DNA from: RGIG2041 sp045537695
Lineage (GTDB): Bacteria > Bacillota > Clostridia > UBA1381 > UMGS1253
Reading direction: 5' to 3'
NCBI GenBank assembly: GCA_045537695.1
Contig: JAZSQB010000045.1
Span: forward strand, 1-25,200
Length of the DNA stretch: 25,200 bases
Within the stretch, counting starts at the first letter, position 1. Every line of letters starts with the position of its first letter. Of this stretch, positions 7,154-13,181 are shown piece after piece. Under the pieces are notes generated by a model. It ran no database searches. It was given only the letters and a program-made list of their open reading frames with translations, and was not told the DNA's origin. The translations under genes were made by a program, and so were the position numbers.

Positions 7154-7227
7154 ACGGAATTATTATCACAGCCATGATCTGTCTGACGATTATTATCGTC
7201 TGCGCCATTGGCTACAAGAAAAAGTGA
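7150..7227 (+). CDS. Tiny single-pass membrane peptide
   Basis: A 25-codon frame starts at GTG 7150, overlapping the methylase stop (GTGA), right after the G-rich tract that could act as RBS. The product is a hydrophobic helix (IIITAMICLTIIIVCAIGY) with a KKK end, which would place the C-terminus inside the cell. It is too short for family assignment. It is in the frame that the methylase would enter after a -1 slip on the ten-G tract. Regular start-stop overlap and clean hydrophobicity support it as real. Confidence 0.5.
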   Translation: MNGIIITAMICLTIIIVCAIGYKKK

Positions 7228-7246
7228 AAATCGAGAGGGACGGAAC

Positions 7247-7636
7247 GTGAAAAAGCAACAGAAAAAAGATGCGCTGCCCCGTTGGAAATATGATTTTTCA
7301 TGCAGGCACTGCGCAAATATCACAGAAATAAACGACCCTGCAAAGCACCGCGAGGGAGACTATTGCAAAGCGTGCATTGATCGTGAGGACGCCGGCAAGC
7401 CGTCACCGATACACGCAGACGACGACCGGCACGTCCGCTGTGACTGTTATGCGCCGCTTGACTGCAATTATTGCGAACATATAAGCCTGCGGGAACGCGA
7501 ACAGGACAACAAAAAAGCCCCACACATTTGCCGCAAATACGGCGTGCGCGTTTTACATAATGCGACGCGATTAAACCACAACCCGCAGCTGCATCCGTGT
7601 GCTGCGTGTCTGGCGGAAAGGAGCAAACAAACATGA
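7247..7636 (+). CDS. Cys-rich zinc-finger-like hypothetical protein
   Basis: This 129-aa protein starts at GTG 7247, chosen because GAGAGGG lies 7 nt upstream; an earlier in-frame start at 7208 would overlap the membrane peptide and lacks an RBS. Cys pairs recur: CRHC, CKAC, CDC, CNYC, then CRKY and CAAC near the C-terminus, with several His. This suggests two or three zinc knuckles. No exact family is recognised, though similar multi-Cys proteins are common in clostridial prophages. It overlaps the next gene by ATGA. Confidence 0.75.
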   Translation: MKKQQKKDALPRWKYDFSCRHCANITEINDPAKHREGDYCKACIDREDAGKPSPIHADDDRHVRCDCYAPLDCNYCEHISLREREQDNKKAPHICRKYGVRVLHNATRLNHNPQLHPCAACLAERSKQT

Positions 7637-7829
7637 AACAGCTGCTAATAGCAATACATCCGGAACACAGCCTGCGTATTTTGAGCGGAGAAAAGAAAAC
7701 CGAGATCAGAGTGCGCCCGCCGACAATAGACGAGCCGTGTGAATGCTTCATATACGAAACAAAACTTTTGTTGACAAAATTGCAGATGAAATGAAAGGCG
7801 GCGAGCCGAGAAAGGATGGAGAAAAATGA
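7633..7829 (+). pseudogene. ASCH-domain-like protein remnant, truncated and frameshifted
   Basis: From ATG 7633 (AAAGGAG 10 nt upstream) the frame encodes 53 residues ending at 7794. The first 44 (LLIAIHPEHSLRILSGEKK, TEIRVRPP ... CECFIYETK) match the start of phage ASCH-fold proteins, which normally exceed 100 residues. After YETK the reading changes character. In the -1 frame from about 7764, TFVDKIADEMKGGEPRKDGEK is encoded, and it ends in TGA 7827-7829 with the usual ATGA overlap to the next gene. This suggests the original gene ended at 7829 and suffered a small deletion, probably near the AAAAC/TTTTG run at 7761-7770, plus loss of its middle. It may still make a short product. Confidence 0.6.
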
Positions 7830-8323
7830 AAAAAATAATTGATGTATGTTGCGGTAGTAAAATGTTTTGGTTTGACAAAGAAAATCCTGATGTTGAGTTT
7901 TGCGACAAACGAGTTGTTCCAAAGCACGAATACTACCCGAATAGATACCTTGAAGTTTCGCCCGACACGGTTTGCGATTTTACAAAGCTGCCGTTTGAAG
8001 ATAATTCGTATTATTTGGCCGTGCTTGACCCACCGCATCTTACACAAATCGGAGACAAGAGCTGGACAAAATTAAAGTATGGCCGTTTGGATGGTGATTG
8101 GCCCGAAATGTTGTCAAAAGGATTTGACGAATGTATGCGAGTGTTAAAGCCTAACGGAATCTTGATATTTAAGTGGAGCGAGGTGCAAGTGCCGTTGTCA
8201 AAAATTTTACCTCTTTTTAGTGTTCGACCGCTGTTCGGAAATCGAAGCGGAAAGCATATGACAACACATTGGTTGTGCTTTATGAAAGCCGACCACTCAA
8301 CCGCGGAAGGCGGTGTGGAATGA
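7826..8323 (+). CDS. Class I SAM-dependent methyltransferase, probably DNA-modifying
   Basis: This 165-aa protein starts at ATG 7826 (ATGA overlap; GGATGGAG upstream). The N-terminus IIDVCCGSKMFWFDKENPDV (4-23) is the SAM-binding loop of a phage methyltransferase family, VLDPPHL (66-72) is the catalytic-type motif, and FDECMRVLKPNGILIFKW (100-117) and THWLCFMK (147-154) complete the fold. DPPH in place of DPPY is common in this group. Substrate is unknown: DNA base is likely from context, but another target cannot be excluded. The gene looks more AT-rich than its neighbours, hinting at separate acquisition. It overlaps the next small gene by ATGA. Confidence 0.82.
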   Translation: MKKIIDVCCGSKMFWFDKENPDVEFCDKRVVPKHEYYPNRYLEVSPDTVCDFTKLPFEDNSYYLAVLDPPHLTQIGDKSWTKLKYGRLDGDWPEMLSKGFDECMRVLKPNGILIFKWSEVQVPLSKILPLFSVRPLFGNRSGKHMTTHWLCFMKADHSTAEGGVE

Positions 8324-8442
8324 GTTATATTATCACGCAAAAAGAAGTAATAACACGCAAAGAGCAAAAGTGTTTTGGGTGTGCGAGAAAATTTCCAAGA
8401 AACACAAAAATGCTTCGTGCAACCGTAAAAGTTGAGAGGTAG
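8320..8442 (+). CDS. Short zinc-finger-like protein, probably C-terminally truncated
   Basis: A 40-codon frame starts at ATG 8320 overlapping the methyltransferase stop. The product has KEQKCFGCARKFPRNTKML, one Cys-x2-Cys knuckle, and ends shortly after. Similar phage proteins, as I recall them, begin alike but continue to a second Cys pair, so this copy appears cut short. It may be a remnant or a half-finger that dimerises. Confidence 0.5.
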   Translation: MSYIITQKEVITRKEQKCFGCARKFPRNTKMLRATVKVER

Positions 8443-8449
8443 CAGCCGC

Positions 8450-8737
8450 ATGAAGCAGACAACATACAAAACGGAATTTACATCAAAAGCGCCTTGCAGC
8501 ATGGAGAACGGTGTGCTGTACATCGCGCCGCACGCGAATCTATCAATGCACAAATGTATGTGCGGCTGTGGCGAGACAGTCATTGTGCCGATTGACGAGA
8601 ACGGCGGGCGCGAGCGCGGATTCTGGGGCTGGACGTATGACGGAAAAAATGCGTCCTTGCATCCCTCTGTTGGAAACTATAAGCAAACCTGTAAATCGCA
8701 CTATTTTCTGAAAAACGGAAAAGTGCAATGGTGTTGA
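8450..8737 (+). CDS. DUF6527 family protein
   Basis: This 95-aa protein starts at ATG 8450 with GAGAGG 10 nt upstream. It has the DUF6527 pattern: GVLYIAPHANLSMHKCMCGC, GETVIVPI, then LHPSVGNY and CKSHYFLKNGKVQW. The conserved Cys/His (KCMCGCG and CKSHY) probably bind zinc. The family is widespread in phages and near mobile genes but has no established role. It is complete compared with the family. Confidence 0.82.
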   Translation: MKQTTYKTEFTSKAPCSMENGVLYIAPHANLSMHKCMCGCGETVIVPIDENGGRERGFWGWTYDGKNASLHPSVGNYKQTCKSHYFLKNGKVQWC

Positions 8738-8749
8738 GAGGGGGAAAAC

Positions 8750-8983
8750 ATGAAACGCTTTGAATGGTGCGAAATCCTCGACCGGATAATCCGGAGCGCA
8801 TACGCAGATAATGCGCCGGTCGTGGAAATTGCCGCTTTTATGAGGAAAACACCGGATGCAATAAGAAACCGCGCGCACAGAATCGACGCGCAGCGACCGA
8901 AAAAGAACGCAGGAAAGGAAAACGGAAAAGCAAAATGCGATATTACGGAAAATGTATCAATTGCGGCGAAACAGTGCCGCTGA
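8750..8983 (+). CDS. Small Myb/SANT-like DNA-binding protein
   Basis: This 77-aa protein starts at ATG 8750, with GAGAGGGG about 6-8 nt upstream. Residues 4-47 (FEWCEILDRIIRSAYADNAP, VVEIAAFMRKTPDAIRNRAH) resemble the Myb/SANT-like helix triplet common in small phage regulators. The basic tail after residue 48 is low complexity. The last 49 nt overlap the next gene in another frame, a longer overlap than elsewhere, so the extreme C-terminus may be dispensable. Confidence 0.65.
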   Translation: MKRFEWCEILDRIIRSAYADNAPVVEIAAFMRKTPDAIRNRAHRIDAQRPKKNAGKENGKAKCDITENVSIAAKQCR

Positions 8984-9462
8984 AATGGTCGAAAGACCTG
9001 ACGGAGACAGAGCGCGACCAGCTGGCAGCTCTTGTCTGCCCTTGCCGCGACAAAGCGGTGCTGACGCACTATGACGGCGCGTGTCGTTTCTGCGGTCAAA
9101 TACAGTCTTTTTATCTTATGAGCAACAGCACGCAGCAGGAAAAGGACGAACAAGCGACGCTGCAATGCAACTGCCCCGAGGCGTATAGATACGCCAGACA
9201 AAAGACGCAGGCAGAAAAAGCGAAAGAGAAAATAAACAAGCTGTTTGGAGCGGATGCCGCCGAGAACGACTGCGAGCCGGCAAGCAGCACCCCAGCTGTT
9301 CAGCTCATGGGCGAGGCGGTCTCTCTGATCTCCCGCGGCGAGCTGCGCAGCATCACAATTGATATTTCAAGCACTGTCAAAGGCAAAATTTCCGTGAACG
9401 GAAAAGGCAAGATCACAGTGGAGCGCACAGACACAAAAAAGCGGAAGCTCGAGGAAGAATGA
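8935..9462 (+). CDS. Zinc-ribbon protein with basic C-terminus
   Basis: This 175-aa protein starts at ATG 8935 with AGGAAAGG upstream. CINCGETVPLKW (8-19), CPCR, CRFCGQIQSFY and CNCPEAYRYAR give four Cys pairs, consistent with two zinc sites. The rest is helical (QKTQAEKAKEKINKLFG) and then beta-rich (RSITIDISSTVKGKISVNG). I recall similar proteins in clostridial prophages, function unknown. No catalytic motif is seen. Confidence 0.75.
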   Translation: MRYYGKCINCGETVPLKWSKDLTETERDQLAALVCPCRDKAVLTHYDGACRFCGQIQSFYLMSNSTQQEKDEQATLQCNCPEAYRYARQKTQAEKAKEKINKLFGADAAENDCEPASSTPAVQLMGEAVSLISRGELRSITIDISSTVKGKISVNGKGKITVERTDTKKRKLEEE

Positions 9463-9471
9463 GGGCGCACC

Positions 9472-9645
9472 ATGAAACAGAAAACCAAAAAAGAGAGGGC
9501 AAAAGAAGTGATAACAAAGATTTTTCCCATTGTATTGATCGCGCTCGACGTCGCCGCAGCTGCGGTGTATGCAGCAAACGGGGACGCAAAAAAAGCTGTT
9601 TACTGGATCGCGGCTGCCGTTCTGAATATCTGTGTAACATTTTGA
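9472..9645 (+). CDS. Small two-helix membrane protein
   Basis: A 57-codon frame starts at ATG 9472, with GAGGAAG and GAGGGCG upstream. After a basic start (KQKTKKERAKE) come two hydrophobic helices, IFPIVLIALDVAAAAVYAA and AVYWIAAAVLNICVTF, joined by NGDAKK. Such small membrane proteins recur in early regions of clostridial prophages; holin is a possible reading but the early location argues against it. Followed 9 nt later by the next gene. Confidence 0.65.
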   Translation: MKQKTKKERAKEVITKIFPIVLIALDVAAAAVYAANGDAKKAVYWIAAAVLNICVTF

Positions 9646-9654
9646 GGGGGCGGC

Positions 9655-10110
9655 ATGGGCGAAAACGAAACAAAAATAAACACCGCCGAGGTCGTATTCT
9701 CTGACGCAACAGCTGCCGCAGCAAATGCAGAGCTGCCAGACGTCGAGCTGCCGGACGAAACGCCAGAATGTGTGCCGGCGCTGGGTGATCTGGATGTAAA
9801 AGCAGCTGCGGTTATAGAAACGGGCGCAGCGTTTATCAAATCATTTCTGGAATTTGCGGTCGCATTATTTCAGAGAGTGGCGCAAGCACTCACGGCAACA
9901 GCGGGCGAATATTCAGAGCTTGCAAAACAGCTGCAAATCATTGCAAACGGCGGCGTGACGACCGAAGCATTGCAGCGCGCGAAATCAGAACACCCTCGCG
10001 TGCGCCACTTGGCGGAGCATGGAAGAAAACCGCGCACACGGAAGAAAAACAGAAACCGCCTGATAAAATACGCAAAACAAATCGAGCGGAGAGGGACAAA
10101 AAAGTCATGA
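9655..10110 (+). CDS. Hypothetical phage protein
   Basis: This 151-aa protein starts at ATG 9655 with GAGGGGG 5 nt upstream. It has an acidic, Pro-containing first third (LPDVELPDETPECVPALGD), an amphipathic or weakly hydrophobic middle (AAFIKSFLEFAVALFQRVAQ) and a very basic C-terminus (GRKPRTRKKNRNRLIK) that could bind nucleic acid. No family recognised. It overlaps the next gene by ATGA. Confidence 0.65.
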   Translation: MGENETKINTAEVVFSDATAAAANAELPDVELPDETPECVPALGDLDVKAAAVIETGAAFIKSFLEFAVALFQRVAQALTATAGEYSELAKQLQIIANGGVTTEALQRAKSEHPRVRHLAEHGRKPRTRKKNRNRLIKYAKQIERRGTKKS

Positions 10111-10613
10111 AGTGCGACAACTGCAAAAACCGCGATTTTTACGGGTGCTGCGGCTTCCCTCTCCCGCACGCCTGCGACAGCTGCCCGTGCCGCGGCTGCG
10201 ATATGTGCAGAGACGAGCAAAAGGTCGTCGCCGTTTACACAGAGAAAATCAGGCGTATTGAAGCCGCGGTCGGCTTCACATTGGAACAGTGGCAGCAGCT
10301 GTACATACTGAATCAAGGCAAAGTCAAATTTATGGACTTGCTGGAATGGGCGCGCGGAAATCACGACCGGATGATCGCGCTGCGCCGCGCGTATGCCCTG
10401 CGATACTGCCTTTATCAGCGGCAAGTAAACGGCAGGATGCTGCCGAAAGAAGCGCTCGAACATTTCAACACCGTGAACATTCACCGGCTCGAGGATGCAG
10501 AAATCAGCGGCGAGCTGCTATGGACAAACCCTGTTGAATTCAAATATTATGTAAAAAATTTCTATGATAAGCTGCGCGGCACTGGCGTGCAGCTGAAAAA
10601 AATAATTTTCTGA
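10107..10613 (+). CDS. Hypothetical protein with Cys-rich N-terminus
   Basis: This 168-aa protein starts at ATG 10107 with GAGAGGG 11 nt upstream. The first 35 residues hold ten or so Cys (CDNCKNRDFYGCCGF, then CDSCPCRGCDMC), probably two metal sites. The remaining part is helical and basic (RGNHDRMIALRRAYALRYCL). It is the last gene before the 411-bp structured gap and the replication genes. No function can be assigned. Confidence 0.7.
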   Translation: MKCDNCKNRDFYGCCGFPLPHACDSCPCRGCDMCRDEQKVVAVYTEKIRRIEAAVGFTLEQWQQLYILNQGKVKFMDLLEWARGNHDRMIALRRAYALRYCLYQRQVNGRMLPKEALEHFNTVNIHRLEDAEISGELLWTNPVEFKYYVKNFYDKLRGTGVQLKKIIF

Positions 10614-10853
10614 CAGACAAGCCGCCCGCGGGAATATGCCGCGAGCGGCGCAGCGGTCATTACCTATATAAATATATAAGGAAAAAAGAGCGGCTGAAAG
10701 CGCCGCATACGGGCTTGTATGGGGTATTAACTAAACGACGAAAATATAAAGCTATACAGAGAGGGTCAAAAAAGAAAAAATAAATTTCTTTTTCTCTCTG
10801 GACATCCGCGTCGAAGACGCGCAAGCCCCTGCGGGTGCGGGAGTGAATTGCGG

Positions 10854-10918
10854 GCTGTGGTAAACCAGCGGAAACAGCAAAAGATCAAGCAGCAAGCTGC
10901 GAGCTGGTTTTCCATAGC
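10854..10918 (+). repeat. Inverted-repeat element 1
   Basis: Arms GCTGTGGTAAACCAGC (10854-10869) and GCTGGTTTTCCATAGC (10903-10918) pair at 14 of 16 positions. The 33-nt interior contains the direct repeat AGCAAAAGATCAAGCA (10876-10891) and a tight hairpin GCAGC-aa-GCTGC (10889-10900). Confidence 0.75.
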
Positions 10919-10924
10919 ACGCAA

Positions 10925-10945
10925 GAGAGGGACAGCCCCTCTTTA
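10925..10945 (+). other. Small hairpin between the two repeat elements
   Basis: AGAGGG and CCCTCT, separated by ACAGC, form a 6-bp stem (10926-10942) followed by TTAT. It resembles a weak terminator. Confidence 0.35.
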
Positions 10946-10953
10946 TCAGAAAA

Positions 10954-11004
10954 AGCAAAAGATCAAGCAAGCCTGTGGTAAACTGCTCGCAGTTTTCCAT
11001 AGGC
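10954..11004 (+). repeat. Inverted-repeat element 2 with upstream direct repeat
   Basis: AGCAAAAGATCAAGCA (10954-10969) is an exact copy of 10876-10891. It is followed by arms GCCTGTGGTAAACTGC (10971-10986) and GCAGTTTTCCATAGGC (10989-11004), 14 of 16 paired around a 2-nt loop. The two imperfect positions are the same as in element 1, so both elements are copies of one conserved design. Confidence 0.75.
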
Positions 11005-11024
11005 GCAGAAAGGCGGATGCAGAA

Positions 11025-11822
11025 ATGCCGACAAGAGAATACACAGTGCAGACGGGTGAATATATGCGCGTGCATCTGTTTCCGGTACGCAGAAAGGCAA
11101 CCGGAAAGCGCGGAAAGCGAAACAAACCCACATCAGAAGTGCAACAAAAGCTGAATGCGCGAAATGCAGAAAACAAGCTCGCTGATTTAATACACCTGAA
11201 TTTCACGCCGGACGACCTGACATTCGACCTGACATACAGAGACGGACAGCTGCCGGCAACCGTGGAAGATGCGCAGCGCGAAGCCCGCAACATGATGCGC
11301 CGCTGTCGCTATCAATGGGGAAAGCTCGGGAAGAATCCGGCAGAATTCAAGTACATATTTGTCACCGAGCAAAGCTCAAAAGGGCGCATACATCATCACT
11401 GCATTATTTCCGGCGGCATTGATCGTGACACCCTCGAGGGACTGTGGCGTAAAGGTCACTGCAACACACAGCGTCTGCAATTTGACGAGAACGGCATCCG
11501 CGGCAAGGCGCACTACATAACCAAAGAGCCGATAACATCAAAGCGCTGGTGTGCGTCGCAGAATCTGGCAAAGCCCGCACCCCGTCAGAATGATTACAGA
11601 ATCAAAGCCAGAGACGCGCGCCACATCAATGACAATCCGGACGACTTTGCTTTCATCGAGAAGCTATACCCCGAGTATTCTGTGGCGGAAGTCAGAACGA
11701 CAGCAAACACAGACAAACAGATCGGCGCTTTTGTGACGCTATTTCTATACAAGACAGACAACCGATATTTCAGGAGAACAAAATGCGGAATAGATTACAG
11801 ATACCGAAAGCCCCGCGAATAA
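11025..11822 (+). CDS. rep: HUH endonuclease, rolling-circle-type replication initiator
   Basis: This 265-aa protein has the HUH layout: motif I-like FTPDDLTFDLTY (60-71), the metal-binding GRIHHHCIISGG (120-131) and a candidate catalytic tyrosine in AHYITKEP (Y164, with K167). The start ATG 11025 fits the family (MPTREYTVQTGEYMRVHLFP) and has AAAGG/GGCGG upstream; a longer frame back to TTG 10848 runs through the repeats and is not credited. The family initiates replication by nicking one strand and staying covalently bound. VRR-NUC and SSB genes follow in the same direction, making a replication cassette. The gap upstream is the likely nick region. The next gene overlaps by 40 nt. Confidence 0.85.
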   Translation: MPTREYTVQTGEYMRVHLFPVRRKATGKRGKRNKPTSEVQQKLNARNAENKLADLIHLNFTPDDLTFDLTYRDGQLPATVEDAQREARNMMRRCRYQWGKLGKNPAEFKYIFVTEQSSKGRIHHHCIISGGIDRDTLEGLWRKGHCNTQRLQFDENGIRGKAHYITKEPITSKRWCASQNLAKPAPRQNDYRIKARDARHINDNPDDFAFIEKLYPEYSVAEVRTTANTDKQIGAFVTLFLYKTDNRYFRRTKCGIDYRYRKPRE

Positions 11823-12175
11823 GCGAGAGCGAAGAACAAAAAACGGTCATGCAATGGGCGGAGTGGAACACCGGACGCTACCCGCAATTAAAATGGCTGT
11901 ACCACATACCAAACGGCGGCAAAAGATCAAAGGCGGAAGCGGCGCGTTTTAAGACAGAGGGCGTGAAAGCCGGTGTGTCTGATCTGTGCTTGCCGTCGCC
12001 GTCCGGAAAATATCACGGCTTATACGTGGAAATGAAAGCGCTCGACGGAACACCGGAAGCGGAGCAGCTGGAATTTCTGCGATTTGTGCGCTCGCAAGGT
12101 TATGCGGGCTTTGTCTGCTATGGCGCGGACGAGGCAATAAAGGTCATAGAAAAATACATCAAGGGGGAATTTTAA
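11783..12175 (+). CDS. VRR-NUC domain nuclease
   Basis: This 130-aa single-domain protein has E18 in ISESEEQK, HIPNGGKR (41-48), the catalytic GVSD (64-67) and YVEMK (81-85), plus Q95: the PD-(D/E)xK core of the VRR-NUC family. Stand-alone phage VRR-NUC proteins cut branched or structured DNA, consistent with replication intermediates. ATG 11783 has AGGAG 8 nt upstream and lies 40 nt inside the initiator gene, so the two are co-expressed. Confidence 0.9.
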   Translation: MRNRLQIPKAPRISESEEQKTVMQWAEWNTGRYPQLKWLYHIPNGGKRSKAEAARFKTEGVKAGVSDLCLPSPSGKYHGLYVEMKALDGTPEAEQLEFLRFVRSQGYAGFVCYGADEAIKVIEKYIKGEF

Positions 12176-12177
12176 CC

Positions 12178-12582
12178 ATGAACAAAGTAGAAATCACAGG
12201 AAACCTGACGGCGGATGTTGAGCTGAAACAAACAACCGGCGGAAAATCGGTGTGCGATTTCACGCTCGGCGTGCGCAGACCGCACACCAAAGACAAAGCG
12301 GATTTTATCGACTTCACCGCATGGGGCAGCACAGCGGAATTTATTTGCCGGTATTTCCGCAAAGGTGATGCAATAGAAATCACCGGCAGCATCAACACTG
12401 ACACAATCGCAAGAAAATGCGCAAAGTGCGGGGCGAATAATAAACAACGCAAAGTGACGGTGAGCGTTGACACCGCGGAATTTCCAGCCACAAAGAGAGC
12501 TGCGCAGGAAACACCGGCTTTTGCGGGCGCTGCGTCGCAGTTTGAAGAAATACCGGCGGGCGACGATCAGCTGCCGTTTTGA
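12178..12582 (+). CDS. ssb: Single-stranded DNA-binding protein
   Basis: This 134-aa protein has the OB-fold SSB pattern: MNKVEITGNLTADVELK at the start, DFIDFTAWGSTAEFICRYF (42-60), KGDAIEITGSI (62-72), and the acidic C-terminal tip DDQLPF used to recruit partners. A CAKCG insert (81-85) in the loop before the last strand is unusual for bacterial SSBs. AAGGGGG lies 12 nt upstream of ATG 12178, 2 nt after the VRR-NUC stop. It coats single strands produced by rolling-circle or bidirectional replication. Confidence 0.93.
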   Translation: MNKVEITGNLTADVELKQTTGGKSVCDFTLGVRRPHTKDKADFIDFTAWGSTAEFICRYFRKGDAIEITGSINTDTIARKCAKCGANNKQRKVTVSVDTAEFPATKRAAQETPAFAGAASQFEEIPAGDDQLPF

Positions 12583-12594
12583 AAGGGTGAGAGA

Positions 12595-13062
12595 ATGAAA
12601 AAGGCAAAAGAAAAAGAATTTACCAGAGACTATGCGACAGCTGCTTTTCGGTTTTACGCGCGGCAAGGCAAGCCGACATACGAGGAAGCTGTCGAGCGCG
12701 TGCGTCAGGCAGCTATGCGCCGCTGCGAATTCAGAGACCCGCAAATCATTGTGCAGCAGGCGGAAACAGCGGTCGCGCAAAAGACACCGGAGCTGCTGGA
12801 CATTCTGGCGGTCAATGAAACGCTTGCGCTGCTCGAGAAAGGCGGACGCGGGTACATAGCAAGAGCGGTGCGCGAGGTTTACTTTATAGAGCCGTCAGCG
12901 CCGCTGCGAAAAGGAACGATCAGTGCCAGAGTGCGCCGGCTTTCATTAACGATGCCAGCATCAGAACGCAGTATTTATTACTGGCTAAAAGACGCGCGCC
13001 GGCTGCTGGCGTCAATCAGGGGCTTGCGAATTGAAGACGACAAGGAATATTTGCAGTGGTAA
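12595..13062 (+). CDS. Putative late-gene transcription regulator (ArpU/RinA-like position)
   Basis: This 155-aa basic protein starts at ATG 12595, with AAAGGG upstream. The C-terminal third (RRLSLTMPASERSIYYWLKD, ARRLLASIRGLRIED) reads as a helix-turn-helix similar to sigma region 4 or RinA/ArpU-type activators. It is the last gene before a promoter/terminator pair and the packaging genes, exactly where late regulators sit in Gram-positive siphophages. Function rests on position plus the helix-turn-helix impression; direct family membership is not shown. Confidence 0.55.
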   Translation: MKKAKEKEFTRDYATAAFRFYARQGKPTYEEAVERVRQAAMRRCEFRDPQIIVQQAETAVAQKTPELLDILAVNETLALLEKGGRGYIARAVREVYFIEPSAPLRKGTISARVRRLSLTMPASERSIYYWLKDARRLLASIRGLRIEDDKEYLQW

Positions 13063-13074
13063 GTTCAAGATTTA

Positions 13075-13083
13075 TGTTATACT
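13075..13083 (+). promoter_or_regulatory. Extended -10 promoter candidate
   Basis: TGTTATACT (TG at 13075-13076, TATACT 13078-13083) is an extended -10 element. No well-spaced -35 is present (TTGCAG at 13051 is too far), which suits activator-dependent use. It faces the terminator 22 nt downstream and the late genes. Confidence 0.45.
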
Positions 13084-13104
13084 ATGCACAGTGAAAATAA
13101 TATC

Positions 13105-13146
13105 AAAGCACGGAGCGGAAACAAGCGCACGTGCTTTTTTATTTTT
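13105..13146 (+). terminator. Intrinsic terminator between early and late regions
   Basis: AAAGCACG (13105-13112) pairs with CGTGCTTT (13130-13137); GCG/CGC (13114-13116 and 13126-13128) extend the stem after one A/A mismatch. TTTTTTATTTTT follows (13135-13146). Confidence 0.8.
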
Positions 13147-13181
13147 GCGCGCGCATCAGCGCGAGAAAAGGAGCATGACAG

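Larger units (their letters stand above)
10614..11024 (+). other. 411-bp gene-free, highly structured region: candidate phage replication origin
   Basis: No convincing gene is present; a frame from TTG 10848 exists but the initiator has a proper ATG start at 11025. The stretch holds a chain of inverted repeats: GCCGC-c-CGCGG/CCGCG-a-GCGGC (10621-10649), GCGGC/GCCGC (10690-10706), CAGAGAG...AAAAAGAAA/TTTCTTTTT-CTCTCTG (10757-10800), CGCGTC-gaa-GACGCG (10807-10821), and two related 16-nt-arm elements (10854-10918 and 10971-11004). An AT-rich tract (10662-10681) lies between the first two. Placement right before a HUH initiator fits an origin; a structured RNA leader is the alternative. Confidence 0.5.

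Noticed and set aside
9472..9645. Holin
   Set aside because: Two membrane helices fit a holin, but the gene lies in the early region far from any lysis gene.
10854..11004. CRISPR array
   Set aside because: Only two copies of a 16-nt repeat with unequal surroundings and no regular spacers.
10848..11024. N-terminal extension of the HUH initiator from TTG 10848
   Set aside because: It runs through the twin inverted repeats, is low-complexity Lys/Gln-rich, and the ATG at 11025 has an RBS and matches the family start.
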